The position numbers were made by a program, and so were the translations under genes. Below the pieces are notes generated by a model. That model was not told the DNA's origin. It made no database searches and saw nothing but the letters and a program-made list of their open reading frames with translations. Positions 1-7,660 of a stretch of DNA of 64,000 nucleotides are shown here, one piece after another (position 1 is the stretch's first letter; every line of letters begins with the position of its first letter). The stretch lies in contig NZ_JAAXMT010000001.1 in assembly GCF_012277075.1 (NCBI RefSeq), forward strand, positions 1 through 64,000. The letters are read 5' to 3'. Origin of the DNA: Streptococcus alactolyticus (GTDB lineage: Bacteria > Bacillota > Bacilli > Lactobacillales > Streptococcaceae).

Positions 1-13
1 ACTTCTTTTTGTG

Positions 14-2414
14 TTAGTCATCGATAGGCAAATGCAAGTATGACTGGCTTAAATCCACGGTTAAGTGGTACTTGCTATTATCACGAATCGTATGTTCAAA
101 ATCAGTGGTGTAAAGCAAGACACGCAGCGTATCGCCCTTTTCTAGTTGGTAAAGGCTTGGTTGCAAGGTCAAGTCAAAGCACATCCACTTATCAGCAGTA
201 ACGTCCTCAATAGTCATGAGATCCGTGCGATTTTGCAGGTTCATAAGCCCTTTCGTAATCACACGCTCAGGTGTTTTAGTAAAAGGCAATTCCTTGAGAG
301 CCTCGCGAGAGAAATTGTGTCCATTGTCAATGGCGTGTAAACCAAGGACAGCTGGCAGGTCTTTGAAACGTTTTTTCTCACCGTAATCAAGTACCTGAGC
401 AGACAAGATACCCTTATTGACACTTGATTTCACTTTCAGATGCAGGGTCATTTGACCGTTGATACGCCAGCTATCTTCCACTGGAAAATCAAGGCAAATG
501 CTATTGGCTTTGCCAGCAAACAAGTCTTTTTTAAATGTTCTAAACTGCTTGCCATAACGTTCAAAATCAGCTTCGTCATACTGGTTATCAATGACTCGCT
601 CTTCACTACCAAGAGCAAGGGTCACTTGTTTGTCACTACCAAATGTGTCCAATTTTTCCCATCTTTGTGGCTGGCTATTATCTTGCCAAACAACCGTCGG
701 TAGCGTAAAGTGATTGTCTTGACCGAGCATTTTTTCTGAAAGCAAGGCATTCATGCTTTCACGAAAATCAATGGATTGCCAATTGTGCATGTAAACGTGC
801 TCGCCATGGTGTAAAAAGACGTGTTTTTCGACCGTGTCAGGCAGAGCATTGAAAATGTTGAAAACATGGCGCGGCTTGACATTCCAGTCCTGAAGCCCGT
901 GAGTAAAGACGCAAGTCGCCTGTACCTTATCAGCGTGTGGTAGATAATTGCGGTCATGCCAAAATTGATTGTAATCTCCAAACGTGCGGTCCAATTGAGC
1001 GGATTGAGCATCAAGCAAGTCTTGGTAATGCGCATTATGACGGAGGTAATCTCCAGCCAATAAATTGCGTGAATAGGTTAATTCGGTCAATACGTCAAGG
1101 TCCTCACCAGGATAGCCACCAGGGCTGCAAACAAGACCATTTTCACGGTAATAATCATACCAAGATGAAATAGCTGACTCGGAAATAATAACCTTCAAAC
1201 CGTCCACACCAGTGGTTGCAAGAGCCGTTGACATGGTTCCTAGGTAAGATTTCCCAGTTGTACACACCAAGCCACTAGCCCAATCTGCTAATACTTTCTT
1301 GTCGCGACGATGGCTAGAAAAGGCAATCGCTCTGCCATTTAACCAATCAATCACCGCTTTAAAGCTTTCCACTTGGGCATAGTCGCCGCTGGTCATAAAG
1401 CCATCAGAACCCGCTGTTCCGACGCCTGAAACATAGATATTTGCAAACCCACGCGCAAGGAAGTAATCGTTCAGGGTGTAGGGGTCAATAAAGTGGAAGC
1501 TTTCTTCACTATTTCTAACAGGCAGGTCCTCGTCAGCTAAGTTTAAAGGCTCAAAATCATGCGTTTCAACGTTTATCTTGCCCGCTGGTTTAACCGCTAA
1601 TTCCCCTTCCATTTTGTACAATTTTTTGTCATTAGCAAGGCCATTTGTCCCTGCGTGGTAAGGGCTTGCTGTCATTATGGTTGGTAAGGGGTGCTTGCTT
1701 TTTGCACGAATAATAGTAACCTTAATCAAGTCGCTTTTACCGTTTTGGTCCGTGTCAATCGGAGCTTGCACATAAACAATCAGGGCTTGCTGTCATTATG
1801 GTTGGTAAGGGGTGCTTGCTTTTTGCACGAATAATAGTAACCTTAATCAAGTCGCTTTTACCGTTTTGGTCCGTGTCAATCGGAGCTTGCACATAAACAA
1901 TCTCACGGACGACATCTGTCGTATCAAAGGTAGCTAGAGATTTGCCATTAAAAAAGTGGTAGTCATTGTCAACGGGGATAAGCCCACGACTAACCACATC
2001 ATCTAGTAAGGTCATGCCAGATTTATTTCGGCTGGCTAGTAGATGGTAAAGCGTCTCAAGCATATGCCCTTTTTGATAATGCACAGGAAAGGCTATTTTT
2101 TCTACAAATGCATTCGTATCTGTGAAATCCACATGAGGAATAAAGCCCAGCAATTGCAGTGCAACGGTGTTGAAAATATCCGTTGTCAAAGGCGCATCAG
2201 ATTGGAAAAAGGTCAGCAAATCTGTGCCAAAATCAGCCAAAAGATTGTGGAGTGGATAGTCCGTATCCTCATAGTTAAAGAAGATTTTGCGGCAGAAATT
2301 TTCCAAAGCCATCTTGTCTTCATGCTTTTGGTTGAGGTTAAATCCTAAGGCTTGCAATTCTTGTTCAACAATGGCGACAGGTCTTGGGATGAAAGAGAAT
2401 TGATTGTATTTCAT
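14..2414 (-). pseudogene. pepX: Xaa-Pro dipeptidyl-peptidase, frameshifted by a tandem duplication
   Basis: PepX is a cytoplasmic serine peptidase that removes X-Pro dipeptides from peptides, mainly for use of proline-rich proteins. The reading frame opens at 2414 and runs through the N-terminal domain, then meets an exact 121-bp tandem duplication (1661-1902). Because 121 is not a multiple of three, the frame shifts and stops at 1755. The rest is open from a GTG at 1771 to the TAA at 14 and holds the catalytic domain, with the serine in GKSYLGT and the later HGLQDWN and HHGEH segments supplying the Asp and His regions. Removing one repeat copy restores 759 codons, the normal streptococcal length. 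Every other codon looks intact, so the lesion is recent or an assembly error. Divergent from the channel gene at 2533. Confidence 0.93.
1661..1902. repeat. Exact 121-bp tandem duplication inside pepX
   Basis: Positions 1661-1781 and 1782-1902 are identical base for base. The flanking bases differ (1660 is a and 1781 is c; 1782 is a and 1903 is t), so the unit is exactly 121 bp. No short homology flanks the junction. It duplicates the codons for [12 protein letters not shown] through PTIMTASP. Confidence 0.97.
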
Positions 2415-2433
2415 GAAACTTCCTTTCTATAAA

Positions 2434-2447
2434 AGTAAACGTTTTTA
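2434..2447. promoter_or_regulatory. cre-like site between pepX and the channel gene
   Basis: AGTAAACGTTTTTA matches the CcpA cre consensus TGWNANCGNTNWCA at 12 of 14 positions. It lies between two divergent genes, so it could act on either. Prediction from sequence only. Confidence 0.4.
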
Positions 2448-2532
2448 TTTTAAAGAGAGCCTTTACATTGTCTATTATACTTGATAAAATGATACTTGTC
2501 TAAACTATAATTTTGGAGGAAACAAAAGACAC

Positions 2533-3378
2533 ATGGATGTTACATGGACTGTGAAATACATCACAGAATTTATCGGGACGGCATTCCTTATTATCCTTGG
2601 AAATGGTGCTGTTGCCAACGTTGAACTTAAAGGGACAAAAGGATACAGATCTGGTTGGATTATCATTGCCGTTGGTTATGGATTTGGTGTGATGATTCCA
2701 GCACTTATGTTTGGTAATGTTTCAGGAAACCACATTAACCCAGCCTTTACTTTGGCACTTGCTATTTCTGGTTTATTTGATTGGGCTCACGTTCCACAAT
2801 ATATTCTTGCTCAATTCTTAGGTGCAATGTGCGGTCAATTGCTTGTTGTGATGACTCATAAACCTTTCTACCTCAAAACAGAAAACCCAAATGCTATTCT
2901 TGGTTCATTCTCAACTATTTCAGCTGTTGACGATGGCACACAAGCAAGCCACAAAGCTGCTTGGATCAATGGTTTCCTAAACGAATTCTTAGGTTCATTT
3001 GTCCTATTCTTTGGCGCTATGGCTTTGACGAAAAACTACTTTGGTGCTGAATTGATCACACGCTTGACAACTTACGGTTATGATGTGACAACAGCAACAA
3101 GCCAAGTAGTTCCTTACACAACAGGATCACTTGCAGTAGCACACTTGGGTCTTGGTTTCCTTGTAATGACTTTGGTGGCTTCACTTGGAGGTCCTACAGG
3201 TCCAGGTCTTAACCCAGCGCGTGACCTTGGTCCACGTATTGTCCATGCTTTGCTTCCAAAATCAGTTCTTGGTGAACACAAGGGTGATTCTAAATGGTGG
3301 TATGCTTGGGTACCAGTAGTAGCTCCAATTCTTGCAGCTATTGCAGCCGTTTGCCTATTCAAATTCTTGTATTTATAA
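2533..3378 (+). CDS. gla: Aquaglyceroporin (glycerol uptake facilitator / aquaporin)
   Basis: A six-helix MIP-family channel of 281 residues that passes water and glycerol through the cytoplasmic membrane by diffusion. Both half-helix motifs are present: NPA in GNHINPAFT near residue 75 and NPARD in GPGLNPARDLGPR near residue 230. The Asp after the second NPAR is typical of the glycerol-conducting branch. The protein is slightly longer than bacterial AqpZ because of an extended loop around residues 115-150, as in the lactococcal Gla type. The ATG at 2533 follows GGAGGA at 2515-2520. Its own terminator follows, so it is probably monocistronic. It sits back to back with pepX and shares the upstream region with its cre-like site. 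Confidence 0.9.
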   Translation: MDVTWTVKYITEFIGTAFLIILGNGAVANVELKGTKGYRSGWIIIAVGYGFGVMIPALMFGNVSGNHINPAFTLALAISGLFDWAHVPQYILAQFLGAMCGQLLVVMTHKPFYLKTENPNAILGSFSTISAVDDGTQASHKAAWINGFLNEFLGSFVLFFGAMALTKNYFGAELITRLTTYGYDVTTATSQVVPYTTGSLAVAHLGLGFLVMTLVASLGGPTGPGLNPARDLGPRIVHALLPKSVLGEHKGDSKWWYAWVPVVAPILAAIAAVCLFKFLYL

Positions 3379-3390
3379 TACCTGTTTTTT

Positions 3391-3413
3391 AAGAGCCTGT
3401 TTAGGCTCTTTTT
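3391..3413 (+). terminator. Terminator of the channel gene
   Basis: AAGAGCC pairs with GGCTCTT across a 6-nt loop and is followed by a run of T. Confidence 0.85.
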
Positions 3414-3428
3414 CTTTTGCTAAAAAGT

Positions 3429-3500
3429 GGCTCCTTGTCAACTGTAGTGGGGTGACGTCAGCTAACATCAAGAGAGAACCAAATTGTTTTTTTCTTTTTT
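3429..3500 (-). mobile_element. Remnant of one end of an ISL3-type element
   Basis: This stretch matches the reverse complement of the right end of the element at 6184-7648 (bases about 7578-7648). About six differences fall in the first 58 bp, including the terminal CTGTAGTGGG core and the segment coding for the transposase C-terminus. Only about 72 bp survive and the rest of that copy is gone. It lies directly behind the terminator of the channel gene. Confidence 0.8.
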
Positions 3501-3630
3501 GGGAAGAATCTCCTCTGTGCATCTTATATGTTGATTTTTGCAACTTATAGGCCAAAAGAATATAAATTTTATTGATGGAGCTATACTAATAATGTCAAAC
3601 GTGACAAATTTTAATAAGGAGGAAACCTAG

Positions 3631-4030
3631 AGGATTAGTGGTGAAATACTTAAAAAACTTCTACTCTTGCTTTGCATTGGTGCAATCTACAATCTATATT
3701 TTACTCTCATAAATTCAAGTTTAACGTCTTGGATCAATATTATTATATTCATAATATTCGGATATGTTGAAGTGTTTGCTTTAGAGTTATTATTTAAATA
3801 CTCCATCAAATTTCAGAAAAAACATCTATATCCAAATACTTACTATATTTTTAATATCTAGTATAGTTGAAATGGCATATATGCTGGTTGTTGGCTTGAG
3901 TTTTACTATAGCAATCCGTTTTGTTTTGCTAGAAATACCTATTACAATCATTGGTTTATTGTATTGGAAGTATCATGTTGATAAAATTGAAAAATTATTA
4001 AGAGACAAAAAATCTAATCTATCAAATTGA
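3631..4030 (+). pseudogene. Decayed small multi-spanning membrane protein
   Basis: One frame is open from about 3631 to 3861 and reads as two hydrophobic helices (GEILKKLLLLLCIGAIYNL, WINIIIFIIFGYVEV). At the A-run near 3814 the next frame continues smoothly with two more helices and a charged tail ending at the TGA at 4028-4030. Joined, they give about 133 residues with four membrane segments. A strong ribosome binding site (AAGGAGG, 3617-3623) is present, but no ATG or GTG follows in the correct frame. The gene therefore appears to have lost its start codon and one base or two in the A-run. I do not recognise the family. Confidence 0.6.
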
Positions 4031-4190
4031 TTTTTATGATTAACATTGCTATTCTAGTTTATCAATTACATAAGTTTCGAAAACTCATTTTTGATAATCT
4101 CTTGATAACCTGTGGTCTGAAATAATAGGTTAGATAATAAACGAATAAAGTCTCTAATAGGTGCTTGGTATTACTGACATTTATCAAAGA

Positions 4191-4328
4191 ATGACAAATG
4201 AGATAAAAAAGGATCTTAAGAAAGCTACAATTCTCAAAACGTTAATCAACACGATTATATTAACGTTTATGGGCATTCAAGAGTCATCTCTGGCTGGCAG
4301 TGTCTACTACAGAAATTATAGAGCTTAA
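4191..4328 (+). CDS. Possible 45-residue ORF, unknown
   Basis: The ATG at 4191 opens 45 codons with a lysine-rich start (MTNEIKKDLKK), a hydrophobic stretch and a tyrosine-rich end. The ribosome binding site is weak and the ORF lies in decayed sequence between a pseudogene and the cppA promoter. It could be a fragment of a larger lost gene or chance. The rest of 4031-4343 shows nothing I can support. Confidence 0.2.
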   Translation: MTNEIKKDLKKATILKTLINTIILTFMGIQESSLAGSVYYRNYRA

Positions 4329-4343
4329 AAAGCACATAATTTC

Positions 4344-4372
4344 TTGTCAAATGCTATTTTTTTTTCTACAAT
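4344..4372 (+). promoter_or_regulatory. Promoter of cppA and the serine hydrolase gene
   Basis: TTGTCA at 4344-4349 and TACAAT at 4367-4372 are spaced by 17 bp. The ribosome binding site AAGGAGAG and the ATG of cppA follow 50-60 bp downstream. Confidence 0.7.
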
Positions 4373-4432
4373 AGAGTAGCCGCTTATATAAGAGATGCTT
4401 TTGGCATTACACAACATAGCAAGGAGAGATAA

Positions 4433-5179
4433 ATGACATTATTTGACGGCATCACCTTTAAACACCCCGTTTTACGCGTGAATAACCGTGACCACAATAT
4501 TGATTTTTACAAACGACTAGGATTTAAATTGGTAGTTGAGGAGAACGCCCTTGCTATTTTTTCAGCTAAAAATAAAAAGGCTAGTTTCATCATTGAAGAA
4601 TCGCCACATCCCCGTACAAGAGCTGTAGAGGGCACTAAAAAGACCAATCAACTGGTCGTTAAACTCCCAAATGCAAACGAGTTATTGGCTGTTTTAGGAA
4701 ATGGTGTTGTTGTTGAACGTTTGTTTGAAGGCGACAAAGGTTTCGCTTTTGAAACGATTTCTCCAGAAGGTGATCTCTTCTTGCTGCACGCAGAAGACGA
4801 TGTAGCCACTTTGAAAGAAATTGAGCCAAAGAGCTTCCCTCAAAACGGAGACTTGGCTATCGTTTCAGATTTTCAATTTGAGCAAATCACGCTTAATGTC
4901 GCTAATGAAGCTGCAGCACGTGCTTTCTACGACGATGTTTTTGCTGGGGAATTTCTTGTGGATATGCGTTTTGTTCAGGCCAGTGGACCTGATTTGACAG
5001 TAAAACCGCATGAAACATGGGATTTGGAGATTTTGGAATGCCAAGTACCCCAAGACTATGATTTGAAACACTTGTCTGATTTTCTAGAACAAAAGGGTCA
5101 AGAGGTTTACTTAGACAAAAAAGAAAAAGTCCTTGTGCTTTCAGACCCTAATCGCATTGAAATTTGGTTTACAAAGTGA
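4433..5179 (+). CDS. cppA: CppA family protein (glyoxalase-fold, C3-degrading proteinase family)
   Basis: 248 residues with two tandem domains of the vicinal-oxygen-chelate/glyoxalase fold, the arrangement of streptococcal CppA. The first (about 1-125) begins FKHPVLRVNNRDHNIDFYKRLGF. The second (about 145-248) begins FEQITLNVANEAAARAFYDD and ends RIEIWFTK. The family is named after a report that it degrades complement C3. It has no signal peptide or protease motif that I can see, so the enzymatic role is open. The stop overlaps the start of the next gene by one base (TGATG), so the two are probably translated together. Confidence 0.88.
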   Translation: MTLFDGITFKHPVLRVNNRDHNIDFYKRLGFKLVVEENALAIFSAKNKKASFIIEESPHPRTRAVEGTKKTNQLVVKLPNANELLAVLGNGVVVERLFEGDKGFAFETISPEGDLFLLHAEDDVATLKEIEPKSFPQNGDLAIVSDFQFEQITLNVANEAAARAFYDDVFAGEFLVDMRFVQASGPDLTVKPHETWDLEILECQVPQDYDLKHLSDFLEQKGQEVYLDKKEKVLVLSDPNRIEIWFTK

Positions 5180-6096
5180 TGGATTTATTAGATATTGTCC
5201 ATGACCAAATGACACGTCATATTTACAATGGAGCCTCTGTGGCTCTTTTTAAAAATGGTCAGTGGACGGAGCATTACATTGGTACAATTGATGGGAAAAC
5301 ACCTGTTCAACCCAATCGCATTTACGATTTAGCCTCAGTATCAAAAGTTGTCGGTGTGGGAACGGTGATGATTTCGCTTTTGCAGGAGAAAAATTGGGAT
5401 TTAGACGCCCCTTTGGTGCACTGTTACCCTGATTTTCAGGACAATACGGTGACCTTGCGGCAACTCTTAACCCATGGCAGTGGCATTGATCCTTTTATTC
5501 CTAACCGTGATAAGCTAAACGCACAGGAGTTGAAAGCGGCTATCAATCACATTCGAGTGACCGACTCTAAAGCTTTTTTGTACACCGACATTAACTTTTT
5601 GCTGCTAGGTTACATGTTAGAATACCAGTTGGGGCAATCCTTGGATGAGATTTTCAAAGAGCTTGTTTTTCAGCCTTTTGGGATGGAAAAGACCAGCTTT
5701 GGTCCTGTAAAAGGGGCGGTTCCAACGCTTTCAGGTGTTACGGACGGTATGGTTCATGATCCCAAAGCTAAGGTTTTGGGCCATCACTCAGGTTCTGCGG
5801 GCTTGTTTTCAACGGTCAAGGATTTGGAAGTGTTCTGCCAGCATTATTTGACGGACGACTTTACTCGTGGCATTTGGCGTAATTTTAGCAGTACGGCAAA
5901 GGAGCGCTCTCTAGCTTGGAACAAGGAAGGGGACTGGTTGGACCATACAGGCTATACTGGACCTTATATCGCCATTAATCGCAAGGAGCAAAAAGCAGCG
6001 ATTTTTTTGACAAATCGCACCTATGATTACGATGATAGACCGCTTTGGATTGAAGAACGAAAATTGATTTCGCAATGGATTCAGAAACATTTCTAA
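5179..6096 (+). CDS. Serine hydrolase, beta-lactamase/PBP-like family
   Basis: 305 residues of the class C beta-lactamase / D-aminopeptidase family. The catalytic serine and lysine are in the SxxK motif of LASVSKVVG (about residue 58). The second motif is Tyr-based (FLYTDINF, in place of the usual YxN), and the third is the HSGSAG segment near residue 200. I chose the ATG at 5179 because it overlaps the cppA stop in the usual coupled way; an in-frame TTG at 5164 is possible but lies inside cppA. There is no signal peptide, so a cytoplasmic esterase or peptidase is as likely as a cell-wall enzyme. The natural substrate cannot be told from sequence. Confidence 0.85.
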   Translation: MDLLDIVHDQMTRHIYNGASVALFKNGQWTEHYIGTIDGKTPVQPNRIYDLASVSKVVGVGTVMISLLQEKNWDLDAPLVHCYPDFQDNTVTLRQLLTHGSGIDPFIPNRDKLNAQELKAAINHIRVTDSKAFLYTDINFLLLGYMLEYQLGQSLDEIFKELVFQPFGMEKTSFGPVKGAVPTLSGVTDGMVHDPKAKVLGHHSGSAGLFSTVKDLEVFCQHYLTDDFTRGIWRNFSSTAKERSLAWNKEGDWLDHTGYTGPYIAINRKEQKAAIFLTNRTYDYDDRPLWIEERKLISQWIQKHF

Positions 6097-6102
6097 GTAT
6101 GT

Positions 6103-6129
6103 CCGCCTCATAGTTGAGGTGGTTTTTTT
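6103..6129 (+). terminator. Terminator of the cppA operon
   Basis: CCGCCTCA pairs with TGAGGTGG, with one G-T pair and a 4-nt loop, followed by seven T. Confidence 0.8.
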
Positions 6130-6146
6130 GATGATCTTAACAACAC

Positions 6147-6183
6147 AAAAAGCAGCCTTGCCTATCGACAAGACTGCTTTTTT
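6147..6183. terminator. Bidirectional terminator cut off from pflB by the IS
   Basis: AAAAAGCAG-C-CTTG pairs with CAAG-A-CTGCTTTTTT, giving runs of A and T on both sides. It would have served the plus-strand hydrolase gene and the minus-strand pflB. The IS starts directly after its T-run. Confidence 0.75.
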
Positions 6184-6308
6184 CGGCTCTATAATTTCTG
6201 TAGTGGGTAACACCCAGTCAGAAGTTATGGAGCCTTTTCGTGCATAGAAAAAAAGACCCATATGACTTATAATGAAAAGCGACGAAACTACTCATTAGAA
6301 AGAATCAT

Positions 6309-7615
6309 ATGGAACACTTCAATACTATCACAAAACTACTCGGAATGAAAGACCAAAATATTACTATCAAGGATATTATCGACTGTCAAACACACAAGGA
6401 AATTATAGCTTCTCTTGATTACGATGCACCTGATTGTTCGCATTGTAGGGGAAAGATGACTAAATACGACTTCCAGAAAGCCTCTAAAATCTCTTATCTG
6501 GACTGTGTCGGCTTCAAGTGTCGAATCCTGCTTAAGAAGCGTCGCTTTCGTTGTTCAAACTGTCGAAAGATGCAAGTCGCTGAGACTTCTCTCGTTAAGA
6601 AGAATCATCAAATCCCGACGATCCTCAACCAGAAAATCGCTCAAAAACTCATCGAAAAGACCTCCATGACAAAAATAGCTGAGGAGCTATCCGTATCAAC
6701 CTCAACTGTCATCCGTATGCTCAATGAGTTTCAGTTTAAAACCAACTTGAATCACCTGCCTACTGTCATGAGCTGGGATGAGTATAGTTTTAAGAAAGGG
6801 AAAATGAGCTTTATCGCTCAGGATTTTGATAACAAGAATATCATCGCTATCTTAGATGGACGAACACAGGCAGTCGTCCGCAACCATTTCCTGCGTTATC
6901 ACAGAAAGGTCCGTGAACGTGTACAATTCATCACTATGGATATGTATAGTCCTTACTAACAGCTGGCCAAACAGCTTTTTCCGCATGCTCAAATCGTTCT
7001 CGACCGTTTTCCCCTCGCTTTCTCATTTTTTAAGCTCGGGCTAAAATAGTCCACTGGACTAGTTTACTCCAACATCTTAGTCGTTCTATGAACCGTGTTC
7101 GTATCCAAATCATGAACCGATTTGACCGTAAATCAATAGAATATCGAGCTCTTAAACGCTACTGGAAACTGATACAGCAGGATAGTCGCAAGATGAATAA
7201 CAAGCGATTTTACCGTCCAACCTTTAGAGAACATCTAACAAATAAAGAAATTCGAGATCGACTCATCAGCTATTCAGAAGAATTGAAATGTCATTACGAC
7301 CTTTACCAGCTCTTACTGTTCCACTTTCAGGAGAAAAACACTGATCACTTCTTTGAGCTCATTGAAGACAATATCATGCTCGTGCATCCAATCTTTCGGA
7401 CGGTTTTTCGAACCTTCCGAAAGGATAAGAAGAAAGTCATCAACGCCATTACTTTACCTTACTCTAATGCCAAACTCGAAGCTACTAACAATCTGATCAA
7501 GGTTATCAAGCGGAATGCCTATGGCTTTAGGAACTTTGAAAACTTTAAAAAACGCATTCTCATCGCTTTGAACGTCAAAAAAGAGAAAACCAATTTGGTT
7601 CTCTCTAGATGTTAG
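6309..7615 (+). pseudogene. ISL3-family transposase, inactivated
   Basis: The first part (6309-6959) has the N-terminal zinc-binding domain (CSHCRGK then RCSNCRK), a helix-turn-helix (MTKIAEELSVSTSTVIRML) and the start of the DDE domain (MSWDEYSFKKG, then ITMDMYSPY). It ends at a TAA (6957-6959) that looks like a one-base change of a TAC or CAG region. The frame then continues with QLAKQLFPHAQIVLDRF to about 7010. There 58 bp of unrelated sequence interrupt it before HLSRSMNRVRIQ resumes. The C-terminal part (7088-7615) carries the last acidic catalytic residue in LEATNNLIKVIKR. Intact length would be about 415 residues. Confidence 0.9.
7011..7068. repeat. 58-bp insert with a palindrome inside the transposase gene
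   Basis: Between the codons for VLDRF and HLSRS the expected few codons are replaced by about 58 bp that do not fit the reading frame. The insert contains the palindrome TAGTCCA-C-TGGACTA at 7047-7061, preceded by GCTCGGGCTAAAA. It could be a small non-autonomous palindromic repeat or the scar of a recombination. Confidence 0.5.
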
Positions 7616-7660
7616 CTAGCATCAACCCACTACAGTTGACAATGAGCCCTTTTTTACATA

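Larger units (their letters stand above)
6184..7648 (+). mobile_element. ISL3-family insertion sequence, defective
   Basis: The left end (GGCTC, 8 nt, CTGTAGTGGGT) and the inverted right end (GGCTC, 8-9 nt, CTGTAGTGGGT) form terminal inverted repeats about 24 bp long. Both junctions carry CTTTTTT (6177-6183 and 7649-7655), which could be most of an 8-bp target duplication, the size usual for ISL3. Because the site is a T-run, the exact boundary is uncertain by a base or two. The single transposase gene is broken, so the copy cannot move on its own. Confidence 0.85.

Noticed and set aside
2506-2511. TATAAT directly before the channel gene as its -10 box
   Set aside because: Transcription would start inside or after the ribosome binding site at 2515-2520, so it cannot be the functional promoter.
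3429-7648. Composite transposon bounded by two ISL3-type ends in inverted orientation, carrying cppA and the hydrolase gene
   Set aside because: The left copy is only a 72-bp remnant, the right one has its own apparent target duplication, and cppA with its neighbour is ordinary streptococcal core sequence.
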